From Sphingopyxis fribergensis (GTDB lineage Bacteria; Pseudomonadota; Alphaproteobacteria; Sphingomonadales; Sphingomonadaceae), in contig NZ_CP009122.1 of NCBI RefSeq assembly GCF_000803645.1, forward strand, positions 3,758,501 to 3,822,500: a DNA stretch of 64,000 nucleotides, read 5' to 3'. Within the stretch, counting starts at the first letter, position 1. Each line of letters opens with the position of its first letter. Shown here in pieces: positions 1 to 8,788 of this stretch. Both the position numbers and the translations under genes were made by a program. Below the pieces are notes generated by a model. The model was not told the DNA's origin. It worked only from the letters and a program-made list of their open reading frames with translations, and made no database searches.

Positions 1-756
1 CGACAACTGCGCGCGCGCAGCCTCAAAATTGCGCCCGACCGAATAGCTTTGCTGCCAAGTGAGTCCAGCAGTCCCCGCCTGCAATAGCCGCTCGCCGGGG
101 CCAAAACGGATTGAGCCCAGATCCTTTTTCGCGATGAAGGCGCGCACCGCATTGGGGCCGCCCACGGTGCGTAGCAGGCTGTCGTTCGCAAGATTGTCGC
201 TGTGGGTGATCGCGGTCTCGATCAGGTCGCGGACGCTCATCGTCACCGACCCCTCGGCGCGCACGCGTGCCGCGAGCGGCTGGTGAAAGACCACCAGATC
301 CTCGGGGCCGATGCGGACGCGCTGGTCCAGCGTCATCCGGCCTTGATCGACTGCGTCGAGCACAGCCAGCGTGACCCACAGCTTCGACACGCTTTGCTGC
401 GGGAACAGGTCGCCGCCGCGCTGCGACAGCGCCCATTCGCCATCGATGCGCTGCACCGCGATGCCTGTCTTGCCGGGAAACGAGCGCCAGAGTTCATAGA
501 TGCGGTCGTTGAGCCCGGCGGGGGCGCGGCGGAAGCCGGGGTCCAGCGGCCCCGCGGGGCGCGGCATCTGCGAGCGCACGGGCTGGCCGATCGGCACACT
601 GACCGAACCCGCCGGACCCCGCACCGCCGCCTTCGGCTGCGCGGCGGGCTGCTGGCGCGGCTGCGGCACGATCGCAGCGCTGCTGACGCAGCCCGCCAGC
701 ACCGCGGCGCTCATCGACACGGCGAGGAGCGGCCTGACCGATAATTTAACCTTCAT
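1..756 (-). CDS. Class A beta-lactamase-like serine hydrolase, lipoprotein (3' part outside window)
   Basis: The reading frame is open from an ATG at 756 to the window edge, giving 252 codons without a stop, so the C-terminus is missing. The N-terminus is a lipoprotein signal ending in AVLAGC (Cys23), followed by a Pro/Ala-rich linker to about residue 80. The catalytic domain shows SVSK (Ser122, Lys125), the SxxK nucleophile motif, and SDN (186-188), the second motif of class A beta-lactamases. The third motif (KTG) would lie beyond the edge. It is probably an envelope-anchored penicillin-interacting serine hydrolase. Whether it hydrolyses beta-lactams cannot be told from this fragment. A GGGGA sequence lies a few bases before the ATG. 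Confidence 0.8.
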   Translation of the reverse strand, partial: MKVKLSVRPLLAVSMSAAVLAGCVSSAAIVPQPRQQPAAQPKAAVRGPAGSVSVPIGQPVRSQMPRPAGPLDPGFRRAPAGLNDRIYELWRSFPGKTGIAVQRIDGEWALSQRGGDLFPQQSVSKLWVTLAVLDAVDQGRMTLDQRVRIGPEDLVVFHQPLAARVRAEGSVTMSVRDLIETAITHSDNLANDSLLRTVGGPNAVRAFIAKKDLGSIRFGPGERLLQAGTAGLTWQQSYSVGRNFEAARAQLS

Positions 757-893
757 TCAATCCCCGCATTTGCGACTTTTATATGGTCCCGACCCCATTC
801 GGGCATTGTCTGCGTCTCGCAGGCGCGCGGGAGGGGCCAGCGATTTGCGGTGAATGATTCTTCTGCCGCGACCAATGGCGGGAACCCTTGGGT

Positions 894-1556
894 TCAGGGT
901 GCCGGCTTCGCCCGCACCATATCGGGATAAAGCCGCTTCAAAGCCGCCAGCTTTGGCGCGTCCCACCGCAGGATATAACCGTTGGTCGGGTTGCGGCGCA
1001 TGAAATCCTGATGATTCGCCTCGGCGGGATAGAAACGCTTGTACGCCTCGACCGGCACGATGATCGGCTTGGCAAAATATTTGCCCTTGCCGATCTGCGC
1101 CAGATAGGCGGTCGCGACCCGCCGCTGGCTGGCGTCGAGCGGCACGATCGCGGCGCGATATTGCGTGCCGCTGTCGGGCCCCTGACGATTTTTCAGTGTC
1201 GGGTCGGCGACCACCGAAAACAGGATGCGGAGCAGGCTGCCATAGCTGACCTGCGAAGGGTCATAGACGATACGGACCGCCTCGGCATGCCCCGACTTGC
1301 CGTCGTGGGTCCGCTCATATTTGGCGGTCGCGGCGCTTCCGCCATGATAACCCGATTCGACCGAAATCACGCCTTTGACGTTGGAAAAGACGCCTTCGAC
1401 GCCCCAGAAGCAGCCGCCCGCGAGCACCGCCGTGGCGCGTTTCGCATTGACGACAGGATCGACGAGCGCGGCGGGCAGCTTGACGACGCTTTCGGCCTGC
1501 GCCGGGGTGCATTGCGCGACGATCGCGCCTGCCGCCAGCGCCGCGACGGCGCGCAA
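894..1556 (-). CDS. msrA: Peptide-methionine (S)-S-oxide reductase MsrA, exported form
   Basis: MsrA reduces methionine-S-sulfoxide in oxidised proteins. The active-site motif GGCFWGVEG is clear, followed by family motifs SGYHGG, YDPSQVSY, GTQYRAAI and ANHQDF. An Ala-rich signal-like segment (AVAALAAGAIVAQC...AQA) precedes the domain, so an envelope location is likely. The start is uncertain. The same frame is open to an ATG at 1706, but residues from there are Arg/His-rich and look like a shadow of the 35-aa ORF at 1580-1687. I therefore prefer the TTG at 1556 just before the signal peptide (220 aa), possibly translationally coupled to that ORF. Confidence 0.9.
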   Translation of the reverse strand: MRAVAALAAGAIVAQCTPAQAESVVKLPAALVDPVVNAKRATAVLAGGCFWGVEGVFSNVKGVISVESGYHGGSAATAKYERTHDGKSGHAEAVRIVYDPSQVSYGSLLRILFSVVADPTLKNRQGPDSGTQYRAAIVPLDASQRRVATAYLAQIGKGKYFAKPIIVPVEAYKRFYPAEANHQDFMRRNPTNGYILRWDAPKLAALKRLYPDMVRAKPAP

Positions 1557-1579
1557 GGAAAGGCTATGCCGCAGCGGCG

Positions 1580-1687
1580 TTACGCCGGAAGCGGCAACGC
1601 CGGCTGATTGAGGACGATATAGGTCGCGCCAATCGCGAAGCCAGCGAGCATGGTGAGAAACCAGTCGGAGCGGAGCATGGAGAGCAT
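1580..1687 (-). CDS. Small single-TM protein, 35 aa, directly upstream of msrA
   Basis: A 35-codon ORF begins with ATG at 1687 and ends with TAA at 1580-1582. The ATG is preceded by AGAGG with good Shine-Dalgarno spacing. The product has a hydrophobic stretch (WFLTMLAGFAIGATYIVL) and a short Pro/Ala/Leu tail, as expected of a small inner-membrane protein. It lies in a different frame from msrA, 23 nt before the proposed msrA start, so the two may be coupled. I do not recognise the family. The support is the ribosome binding site, the hydrophobic composition and the poor quality of the competing msrA N-terminus. Confidence 0.5.
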   Translation of the reverse strand: MLSMLRSDWFLTMLAGFAIGATYIVLNQPALPLPA

Positions 1688-1822
1688 GATAACCTCTTTT
1701 TTTCATATCTGTCAGTTCGCGGCCTGGACCGCTTTGGTTACACCGACGATATGGAGCGCCCCGACCAGCCGTGCAGTGATGTGAGTCACCCTAACGGAAA
1801 TGACTTACTATCCGGTGAACCG

Positions 1823-1836
1823 GGCGGTTAACCGCC
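1823..1836. promoter_or_regulatory. 14-bp perfect palindrome upstream of the msrA unit
   Basis: GGCGGTTAACCGCC is a perfect palindrome in the 238-nt gap between the stop of the aminotransferase gene and the 35-aa ORF/msrA, both on the minus strand. It could be an operator for the msrA unit or part of a transcription end. No T-run follows on either strand. The rest of the gap is AT-richer near 1880-1915 and shows no ORF. Confidence 0.35.
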
Positions 1837-1925
1837 GTTCAGGTTCAAATAGTCGCGGCCGCGGCGATTACAAGACCGATCGGTACAAAATAATCGTGCG
1901 CGAATAAATTTTTGTCGGGGAGGTG

Positions 1926-3137
1926 TCAGCTAAGCGCAGCGCATGCCTGCTGGATACGCACGCAGGCTTCCTTCAGCACCGCTTCCGACGTCGCATAGGA
2001 CACGCGGAACGCCGGCGACAGGCCGAACGCCCCGCCGTGCACCGCCGCGACCTTGGCGCTGTCGAGGAAATAGTCGATCAGCTTCTCGTCACTGTCGATC
2101 AGCAGGCCGTCCGGGGTTTTCTTGCCGATGCAGCCACTCGCGTCGGGATAGACATAGAAGGCTCCGTCGGGGGTCGGACAGTTGAGGCCGGGGGCATCGT
2201 TGAGCATCGCGACGACCATGTCGCGGCGCTTCTTGAACGCCGCGTTACGGTCGTCGAGGAACTGCTGCGGCCCGCCGAGTGCGGCGGCGGCGGCGGCCTG
2301 CGCGATCGAACAGGGGTTCGACGTCGACTGCGACTGGAGCTTGCCCATCGCCTTGATCAGCCACGCCGGCCCACCGGCATAGCCGATGCGCCAGCCGGTC
2401 ATCGCATAGGCCTTCGAACAGCCGTTCACTGTCAGGATGCGGTCGATCAAATCGGGGCAGCGCTCTGCAAAGGTCGTGAAGGCGAAATCGGCGTACCAAA
2501 CATGCTCGTACATATCGTCGGTCATCACCATCACATGCGGGTGGCGGCGGATCACTTCGCCCAGCGCGTCGAGTTCCTCGCCCGAATAGGCGGCGCCCGA
2601 GGGATTCGACGGCGAATTGAACATCACCCAGCGCGTCTTCGGCGTGATCGCGGCGTCGAGCTGCGCCGGCGTGATCTTGTAATTCTGCGCCGCGGTGCCT
2701 TCGATGATCACCGGCGTGCCGCCCGCAAAGGCGACGATGTCGGGATAGCTCACCCAATAGGGCGCGGGGATGATGACCTCGTCGCCCTTGTCGACCGTCG
2801 CGACGAGCGCGTTGAACAAAGTGTGCTTGCCACCGACATTGACCGTGATCTGGTCGAGGGCGAATTCGAGGCCGTTGTCGCGGCGGAACTTGCCGCGGAT
2901 CGCTTCCTTCAGCGCCACCGTGCCGTCGACGAGAGTATATTTGGTCTGGCCACCCCGGATCGCCTCGATCGCCGCTTCCTTGACGAAATCGGGGGTATCG
3001 AAATCGGGCTCGCCGGCGCTGAGGCCAATGACATCGACGCCCGCGGCCTTCAGCGCCGACACGCGCGCGGTCATCGCGAGCGTTGCCGAGGGCTGGATAC
3101 GGTTCAGGGCGGCGGAGACATGGGGCTTCAGCGACAT
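1926..3137 (-). CDS. aatA: Aspartate aminotransferase (class I, PLP-dependent)
   Basis: The 403-aa protein transfers the amino group between aspartate and 2-oxoglutarate, linking the TCA cycle and amino-acid synthesis in the cytoplasm. It matches the Ib (bacterial AatA-type) aspartate aminotransferases in length. Visible motifs are SAGEPDFDTP near the N-terminus, NSPSNPSG (substrate/PLP contact), DDMYEHVWY, and NGCSKAYAMTGWRIGY containing the PLP-binding lysine. FRVSYATS near the C-terminus holds the arginine that binds the substrate carboxylate. It is transcribed away from the pabBC fusion with a 140-nt gap, so it probably has its own promoter. Related prephenate or glutamate specificities in this family cannot be excluded. 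Confidence 0.93.
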   Translation of the reverse strand: MSLKPHVSAALNRIQPSATLAMTARVSALKAAGVDVIGLSAGEPDFDTPDFVKEAAIEAIRGGQTKYTLVDGTVALKEAIRGKFRRDNGLEFALDQITVNVGGKHTLFNALVATVDKGDEVIIPAPYWVSYPDIVAFAGGTPVIIEGTAAQNYKITPAQLDAAITPKTRWVMFNSPSNPSGAAYSGEELDALGEVIRRHPHVMVMTDDMYEHVWYADFAFTTFAERCPDLIDRILTVNGCSKAYAMTGWRIGYAGGPAWLIKAMGKLQSQSTSNPCSIAQAAAAAALGGPQQFLDDRNAAFKKRRDMVVAMLNDAPGLNCPTPDGAFYVYPDASGCIGKKTPDGLLIDSDEKLIDYFLDSAKVAAVHGGAFGLSPAFRVSYATSEAVLKEACVRIQQACAALS

Positions 3138-3277
3138 GACGATATCTTCCGTGGCTTGCGCGGTCGGGCTGCAAAAGGACAGGAAATTGCGCGTGGCCGC
3201 GCCTAAAGCCTCTCACCGATCTTCGCAAGCGCGGCGCTTGATAATTTACCTATGCGCCGGGCTGGTTAGCCTATCGA

Positions 3278-5110
3278 CTATGCTGCAGCGTCGGCCAGCC
3301 GCGCCGGGATCAGCCCGCGAAGACTGTTGCCGATAAAGAATCCGCGCTCCAGATCGGCGAGCCGCAGGTGCGATTCGACCGCGCGCCCTTTCTCGATCAG
3401 CTCGGCGCGCAGCACGCCGGGAAGCAGTCCCAGCGCGAGCGGCGGCGTGAGCAATTGTCCGCCGCGCTCGACGAAAACATTGCTCCAGCTGCCCTCGGTG
3501 ACGAACCCCGGTTCGTCGACGAACACAACCTCGGCCGCGCCGCTCTCGTGCCGCGCGGCGTCGTAAGCGGCGCGCAGACTGGTTTTGTGTGTCAGGCGAA
3601 AATCATCGGCGGCCATCGGCACGGGCCGCACCGCAACCGGCACCGGCAGTTCGGCAAGCCGCGGCAGCGGCGATACCTCGACCGCAAGCGCGCCCGACGG
3701 CGCGAGCCGCATCCGCACGCGCGCGGCGCTGCGCAGGCGAAAGGTCGCCGATTGCAGGCTGTTGCGCGTCGCATGGCGGTCGAAAGTGAAGCCCAGCGCC
3801 TCGGCGCTCGCCTTCATCCGCGCCAGATGCCCCTCGAGCCGCTGGACGCCTTCGACCGGGTCGAAGAACATCGTTTCTATGAGGTCGAAGCTTTCCCCCG
3901 CTGCGCCCACAAATTCCCCCTTGGCCAGACATTCGCGCCATTCTTCAGCCGGTTCGCTGTCGGCGACAATTCCCGATCCCAATCCCAGCGTGGCGCAAGG
4001 TCGCCCGTCCTGCAAGCCGCTTTGCGGTAACATCCTGGGAAAGACGAGCGTCCGGATCGCGACATTGAACGCGGCGTCGCCCCCGGGCTCGATGAACCCG
4101 ATCGAGCCGGTGTAGAGCCCGCGCGCGCCCTCCTCCAACGCGTCGATAATCTCCATCGCGCGCACCTTTGGGGCGCCGGTGATCGATCCGCACGGAAAGG
4201 CGGCGCGCAGCACGTCGACCGCGCCCCTGCCTTCGGGCAGACGCGCGCCGACGTCGGAGACGAGCTGATGGATCGTCGGAAAGCTTTCGACGCGAAACAG
4301 GTCGGGCACCGCGACCGACCCCGGCACCGCGACGCGCGAAAGATCGTTGCGAATCAGGTCGACGATCATCAGATTTTCGGCGCGCTGCTTGGGATCTTCG
4401 GCAAGCTCGCGCGCGACTGCCGCGTCGGCATCGGGATCGGAAAGCCGCGCCGCGGTCCCCTTCATCGGGCGCGCCATCACTTGGCCCTGACGCAGCGCGA
4501 AAAACAGTTCGGGCGAGTGCGACACGATCGCCCGTTCGCCGGTCCAGATGACGCCGCCATAGCCCGCGCGCGCCGTCTGCCGTAGCCGCGCATGGACCGC
4601 GAGCGGATTGCCGAGCACGGGCACGTCGGCGCGGAAGGTGAAGTTCGCCTGATAGATGTCGCCCGCGCGGATAAGGTCCAGCACCGCCTCGACCGCAGCG
4701 AGATAGTCGGCGCGATGGGCGCGGGGCGCGACCCTGCCGATCCACGCGGACCCCGGATCGGGGAGCAGATCCGCCACCTTGTCGGCATCGATCCGACGGA
4801 CCTTGTGAAACAGCCCGAACCAGCCGAGCGGCGCCGCGCTCGCGTCGGCGTCGACCGCGCCGCGCCACGCGGGCGCGAGCGCCTTGCCCGCCTCATAGGT
4901 GAGATAGCCCGCGGCATGGAGCCCGTAGCCCTGCGCCGCTTCGAGCGCCGATAGCAGCGCCGGGACCTCCGCCGCCGAATGCGCCGTCAGCACCTCGACG
5001 GGATCGACGAACAATCGCGCCGCCGCCGCGCCTTCGGCGCGCGCATCGTCGAGCAGTACGAAGGGCGGGCAGTCCGGGCCCGGAACGGGAATCGCGTCGC
5101 TGCCCGTCAT
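3278..5110 (-). CDS. pabB: Aminodeoxychorismate synthase component I fused to aminodeoxychorismate lyase
   Basis: This 610-aa protein makes p-aminobenzoate for folate. Residues ~1-390 form a PabB/chorismate-binding domain, with IRNDLSRVA, ESFPTIHQLVSDV and CGSITGAPKVRAMEII, the usual chorismate-site motifs. Residues ~395-610 form a class IV aminotransferase (PabC) domain, including LIETMFF, RLEGHLARM and a C-terminal EGSWSNVFVE (PLP phosphate/substrate region). Such fusions would convert chorismate to PABA in one polypeptide when ammonia is supplied by a PabA glutaminase. No pabA is visible nearby. The start ATG at 5110 is the first good one. It lies 51 nt downstream of the small exported-protein gene on the same strand. 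Confidence 0.92.
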   Translation of the reverse strand: MTGSDAIPVPGPDCPPFVLLDDARAEGAAAARLFVDPVEVLTAHSAAEVPALLSALEAAQGYGLHAAGYLTYEAGKALAPAWRGAVDADASAAPLGWFGLFHKVRRIDADKVADLLPDPGSAWIGRVAPRAHRADYLAAVEAVLDLIRAGDIYQANFTFRADVPVLGNPLAVHARLRQTARAGYGGVIWTGERAIVSHSPELFFALRQGQVMARPMKGTAARLSDPDADAAVARELAEDPKQRAENLMIVDLIRNDLSRVAVPGSVAVPDLFRVESFPTIHQLVSDVGARLPEGRGAVDVLRAAFPCGSITGAPKVRAMEIIDALEEGARGLYTGSIGFIEPGGDAAFNVAIRTLVFPRMLPQSGLQDGRPCATLGLGSGIVADSEPAEEWRECLAKGEFVGAAGESFDLIETMFFDPVEGVQRLEGHLARMKASAEALGFTFDRHATRNSLQSATFRLRSAARVRMRLAPSGALAVEVSPLPRLAELPVPVAVRPVPMAADDFRLTHKTSLRAAYDAARHESGAAEVVFVDEPGFVTEGSWSNVFVERGGQLLTPPLALGLLPGVLRAELIEKGRAVESHLRLADLERGFFIGNSLRGLIPARLADAAA

Positions 5111-5161
5111 CGCCTTGGCGCCATCGCTATTTCGCTGGGTTCGATCGCGCGCCGGCCGCGA

Positions 5162-5698
5162 TCAGCGGTCGCGCTTCATGCGGATCGTACGGCCGCCGTC
5201 GATCGTCGCGAAATAGCTGCCCATCGTCGCGACCTTGATCTTGACCTTCTGCCCCGGCTTCGGCTGCCGCGGCAGGCGGGTCGTGTCGATCTGCACCCAC
5301 ACCGCGTCATCTTCCATCGCGAGCGTATATTTGCCCGAGCGGTCGATGCTCACCGAACGGATCGTCGTTTCGATTTCCTTGACCTCATCCTCGTCGCCGC
5401 CGAAAATTCCGCCGAGCTTGGGGAAGGAAAAGCCGAACAGCCCGCGCCGCGCCTTTTTGGCGGTTTCGCGATCGGTAAAGGTGATTTCGCGCGCCTGGTC
5501 GGCGCTCGACAGTTCGCCGACCTCGCGGTCGAAACAGGCGAGTCGCGCCGCCGGATCGGCGATGTCGCGGCAGGCGTAAAGTTCGCGGATTTGCGCGGGC
5601 TGTGCTGGCGGCAGCTTGTCCTTGGCGGCCACCGGAACGGCGGCGGCGCAGGCGATAAGGACGAGCGACGCGGCGACGCGCGATGACAGCTGCAACAT
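5162..5698 (-). CDS. Small exported protein of unknown function
   Basis: The product is 178 aa with a Sec signal peptide (VAASLVLIACAAAVPVAAK). The mature N-terminus has two cysteines in LYACRDIADPAARLACFDREV, a motif seen in small periplasmic proteins of sphingomonads. The C-terminal half is basic and contains a short beta-rich segment ending in GGRTIRMKRDR. I do not recognise an enzymatic domain. It is upstream of and co-oriented with the pabBC fusion (51-nt gap), so the two may share a transcript without obvious functional connection. Confidence 0.75.
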   Translation of the reverse strand: MLQLSSRVAASLVLIACAAAVPVAAKDKLPPAQPAQIRELYACRDIADPAARLACFDREVGELSSADQAREITFTDRETAKKARRGLFGFSFPKLGGIFGGDEDEVKEIETTIRSVSIDRSGKYTLAMEDDAVWVQIDTTRLPRQPKPGQKVKIKVATMGSYFATIDGGRTIRMKRDR

Positions 5699-5835
5699 GG
5701 CAAAACCCCTGGCGGTGAAGATATGCGCTGCCTAGCCGCCCCGGCTGCGCGCCGCAAGCGAGCCCGGTTGCAAATCACCGCTTACTGACCCTAGTGTAAG
5801 GAACCCTGCCTAATTCGAATAGGATATCACCCCCG

Positions 5836-7515
5836 ATGGACAGCCGCTTTTCCTGGTCGACCGATTATCGCCACCCCACGAAATGGGACCAGGAATTTGC
5901 GCCGCTGTCGCTGCCCGACATGCTCGCCGCCAGCGTGGCGCGGCGCGGCGATGCGCCGATGCTCGATTTCCTCGGCCGCCAGTTCAGCTATGCCGAGGTC
6001 GCGCGCGGCGCCGCGCGCGTCGCGCGCGGGCTGCAACAACGCGGCATCGGCAAGGGTAGCCGCGTCGGCCTCTTCCTTCCCAACGTCCCTCATTATGTCG
6101 CGGCCTATTATGGTGCGCTCGCGGCTGGGGCGACGGTGGTCAACTTTTCTCCGCTCTACACCGTCGCCGAACTGGAAGCGCAGGTCGAGGATTCGGGCAC
6201 CGACACGCTGTTCACGATCAGTGCCGCAGCGCTGCTGCCGACCGCACTCCAGGTGCTCGACGGATCGAGCCTGAAGCAGCTCGTCGTCGGGTCGGTCGCG
6301 GGCGGACTGCCTGCGGCGAAATCCATGCTTTACCGCCTGTTCAAGCGCAGCGAGGTCGCGGCGCTGCCCACCGACCCGCGCATCATCCGCTTTTCCACCC
6401 TCATCGACAATGACGGCAAGCCCGATCCGGTCGCGATCGACGCCGAACAGGACATCGCGCTGATCCAGTACACCGGCGGCACCACCGGCACGCCGAAGGG
6501 CGCGAAGCTGACGCACCAGAACCTGACCGCCAATGCGCGACAGGTGAATGCGATCGACCCCGATCATGACGCCGCCGACCGCATCCTCGGCGTACTTCCT
6601 TTCTTCCACGTCTTTGCCAACACCTGCGTGCTCAACCGCACCATCCTCAACGGCGGTACGATCACGATGCTGCCGCGTTTCGACGCGAAGCAGGCGCTCG
6701 AGGCGATCACGCGGACGAAGACCACCGCGCTGCCCGGCGTGCCGACGATGTATCAGGCGTTGCTCGATCATCCCGACCTCGCAAAGACCGACTTCTCTTC
6801 GCTGCGTATCTGCATCTCGGGCGGCGCGCCGATGCCCGGCGAGCTGCGTGAGAAGTTCGTCGCAGCGACAGGCGCGTCGCTCGTCGAAGGCTATGGCCTG
6901 ACCGAAAGTTCGGGCGTCGTCGCGACCAACCCCTATGAAGGCCCGGTCAAGCCGGGCACGATCGGCCAGCCGATCCCGGCAACGCATATCCGCCTGCTCG
7001 ACAAGGAGGACGCTTCAAAGGACGCTCCCGACGGCGAGCCCGGCGAGCTCGCGGTCAAGGGGCCGCAGGTCATGCAGGGCTATTGGAACCGGCCCGATGC
7101 CGACAAGGACAGCTTCACCGACGACGGCTGGCTGCGCACCGGCGACGTCGCGGTGGTCGAGGCGGGCGGCTATATCCGCATCGTCGACCGGCTGAAGGAC
7201 ATGATCGCGGTTGGCGGGTTCAAGGTCTATCCGAGCGTGATCGAAGCGCATCTCTATGAACATCCGGCGGTCAAGGAGGCAATCGTTCTGGGCGTTCCCG
7301 ACGCCTATCGCGGCGAAGCGCCCAAGGCGTTCGTTACGCTCGAGGATGGCTTCAACGTCAGCGGCGAGGCGCTCGCCGCGTGGCTCAACCCTCAGCTTGG
7401 CAAGCATGAACGCGTGAACGCGGTCGAGGTGCGACTGAACCTGCCCAAGACGATGATCGGCAAGCTCGATCGCAAGGCGTTGCGTGCAGAAGAGAAAACG
7501 AGCGCCAAAGCCTAA
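5836..7515 (+). CDS. fadD: Long-chain fatty acid-CoA ligase
   Basis: The 559-aa enzyme activates fatty acids with ATP to acyl-AMP and then acyl-CoA. The AMP-binding signature YTGGTTGTPKGAKLTHQN, the A5-type motif VEGYGLTESSG, WLRTGDVAVV, RLKDMIAVGGFKVYP and the C-terminal Lys region (KTMIGKLDRKALR) are all present, so the enzyme should be complete. It is divergent from the exported protein on the minus strand, with a 137-nt gap containing an imperfect inverted repeat (CTTAC/GTAAG arms, 5782-5801) that could be an operator. Chain-length specificity is inferred from family resemblance only. Confidence 0.92.
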   Translation: MDSRFSWSTDYRHPTKWDQEFAPLSLPDMLAASVARRGDAPMLDFLGRQFSYAEVARGAARVARGLQQRGIGKGSRVGLFLPNVPHYVAAYYGALAAGATVVNFSPLYTVAELEAQVEDSGTDTLFTISAAALLPTALQVLDGSSLKQLVVGSVAGGLPAAKSMLYRLFKRSEVAALPTDPRIIRFSTLIDNDGKPDPVAIDAEQDIALIQYTGGTTGTPKGAKLTHQNLTANARQVNAIDPDHDAADRILGVLPFFHVFANTCVLNRTILNGGTITMLPRFDAKQALEAITRTKTTALPGVPTMYQALLDHPDLAKTDFSSLRICISGGAPMPGELREKFVAATGASLVEGYGLTESSGVVATNPYEGPVKPGTIGQPIPATHIRLLDKEDASKDAPDGEPGELAVKGPQVMQGYWNRPDADKDSFTDDGWLRTGDVAVVEAGGYIRIVDRLKDMIAVGGFKVYPSVIEAHLYEHPAVKEAIVLGVPDAYRGEAPKAFVTLEDGFNVSGEALAAWLNPQLGKHERVNAVEVRLNLPKTMIGKLDRKALRAEEKTSAKA

Positions 7516-7578
7516 CCTGCTTTATGGAAAAGGTGGCGATATCGGCCGACCATGCCTTCCCGGTTCGGGAGAAAAAGC

Positions 7579-7764
7579 ATGGAAGAAAGTCGCGAATTTC
7601 TGGCGCTTCGCCGCGCGCAGGAACAGGCAGCAGCCGCCTGCGCCGTGTCCGAGGAAGAACGCATCCTTCGCCGCGAACTCGCAGACTATTATGCGCAGCG
7701 GCTCGCGCAGATGCCGAACGCCGCCCAAATTCCCGAAGAGAGCGCCCCCGCGCCCCATTTCTGA
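7579..7764 (+). CDS. Hypothetical small charged protein, 61 aa
   Basis: The ATG at 7579 is chosen because GGGAG lies just before it. An upstream ATG at 7552 would add nine residues without a better ribosome binding site. The protein is helical and charged (EESREFLALRRAQEQ, EEERILRRELADYYAQRLAQM), with no signal or membrane segment. Its stop overlaps the region just before the next small gene (ATG at 7766, 1-nt gap), so the two are probably co-transcribed behind fadD. Function unknown. Confidence 0.65.
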   Translation: MEESREFLALRRAQEQAAAACAVSEEERILRRELADYYAQRLAQMPNAAQIPEESAPAPHF

Positions 7765-7765
7765 C

Positions 7766-8020
7766 ATGGCCGACACCTATCCGCCGCGCAGCTATTATTT
7801 CCACGTCCGCAACGGCCAAGGCCTGATCCGCGACGAAGAGGGGCAGATGGTGTCGCCCGACAAAAGCATCCGCCAGATCGCCATCGAGGGCGCGCGGTCG
7901 GTGATGGCAGCCGATGTGCTGGAGGGATTTCTGGACCTGTCCGGGCAGATCGAGGTCGACGACGACCGGCATGCGACGATCCTCACCGTCCGCTTCGACG
8001 AAGCCATCGTGATGAAATGA
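7766..8020 (+). CDS. DUF6894-like small protein
   Basis: The product is 84 aa and contains SYYFHVRNGQGLIRDEEGQ, then IAIEGARSVMAADVLEGFLDLSGQIEV and a hydrophobic beta end. This pattern matches small proteins in sphingomonads and rhizobia annotated as DUF6894, which have no known function. The ATG at 7766 is preferred because the frame upstream overlaps the 61-aa gene. It ends 16 nt before the convergent Crp/Fnr gene. Confidence 0.75.
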   Translation: MADTYPPRSYYFHVRNGQGLIRDEEGQMVSPDKSIRQIAIEGARSVMAADVLEGFLDLSGQIEVDDDRHATILTVRFDEAIVMK

Positions 8021-8035
8021 CGCCGGCCCTCGGTC

Positions 8036-8788
8036 TCACGCCTGGACGTCGACGGGGTCCCGGGTCAAATTGGGGTGAAGATAGCGGTCGTTGAAGTCGC
8101 CCAACTCGGCAAGTGCCGGCCAATCGACAATGCAGATCGTCCGCTTTTCGCGTTTGATCAGCTGCTGCCGCTCCAGATCGCGAAGCGTGCGGTTGACGTG
8201 GATGGGGGTCAATCCGACCGCGTCGGCCAGCTGCTCCTGCGTCAGCGGCATCTTGTAGCAATGATCCTTCGCCATGCCTGCGAGATCGAGGCGCAACGCA
8301 AGTTCGCACAGCAGGTGTGCGATGCGCGACGACGCATCGCGGCGACCGATATTGACGATCCATTCGCGAAACATCGCCGCGTCGATCAATGTGTCGCGCC
8401 ATAAGGCGCGCCCCACGGCCGGCCGCTGCGCGATCAGCGTCTCGATCGCGCTCACCGGGATCAGCGCCACTTGCGCCTTGGTCAGCGTCTGGACGCTATG
8501 GTCGGCGACATCGAGGAGCGAGTTTTGCAAATCGACAAAATCGCCCGGAATCTGGATCGAAACGATCTGACGGTTGCCACCGTTGGTCACCTTGTGGCGG
8601 ATTGCGATGCCGTCCAGCAACACGCAGCAATGCTCGATCCGATCATCCTCGCGCACGATATAGCCGCCAGGATCGAGCCATTTCAGACGGTGCGGCAAGG
8701 CCAGGAACGCATCGACGTCGTCTTGCGACAAACGCTCGAGCCGCTTCAGCTTTTCAGCAGCAAGGGTAAAAATCGGCGGTGGCGACAA
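8036..8788 (-). CDS. Crp/Fnr family transcriptional regulator
   Basis: The 250-aa protein has an N-terminal cyclic-nucleotide-binding-like beta barrel (~30-140; YIVREDDRIEHCCVLLDGIA, IQIPGDFVDLQNSLL) and a C-terminal winged helix with LTQEQLADAVGLTPIHVNRTLRDLERQQLIKRE. No Fnr-type cysteine cluster is visible at the N-terminus, so it is not a canonical oxygen sensor. The reading frame begins with TTG at 8788, supported by AAGGGAG about eight bases upstream. Proteins like this in sphingomonads often respond to stress or nitrogen cues, but the ligand here is unknown. Confidence 0.88.
   Translation of the reverse strand: MSPPPIFTLAAEKLKRLERLSQDDVDAFLALPHRLKWLDPGGYIVREDDRIEHCCVLLDGIAIRHKVTNGGNRQIVSIQIPGDFVDLQNSLLDVADHSVQTLTKAQVALIPVSAIETLIAQRPAVGRALWRDTLIDAAMFREWIVNIGRRDASSRIAHLLCELALRLDLAGMAKDHCYKMPLTQEQLADAVGLTPIHVNRTLRDLERQQLIKREKRTICIVDWPALAELGDFNDRYLHPNLTRDPVDVQA

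Noticed and set aside
23..757. Overlapping plus- and minus-strand ORFs (e.g. 202-744, 333-599)
   Set aside because: Shadows of the truncated beta-lactamase-like gene; composition is Arg-rich and no motif is present.
5776..5801. CTTAC-N10-GTAAG repeat before fadD as FadR-type operator
   Set aside because: Arms of only five bases with unmatched flanks; not enough to claim an operator, so only noted in the fadD entry.
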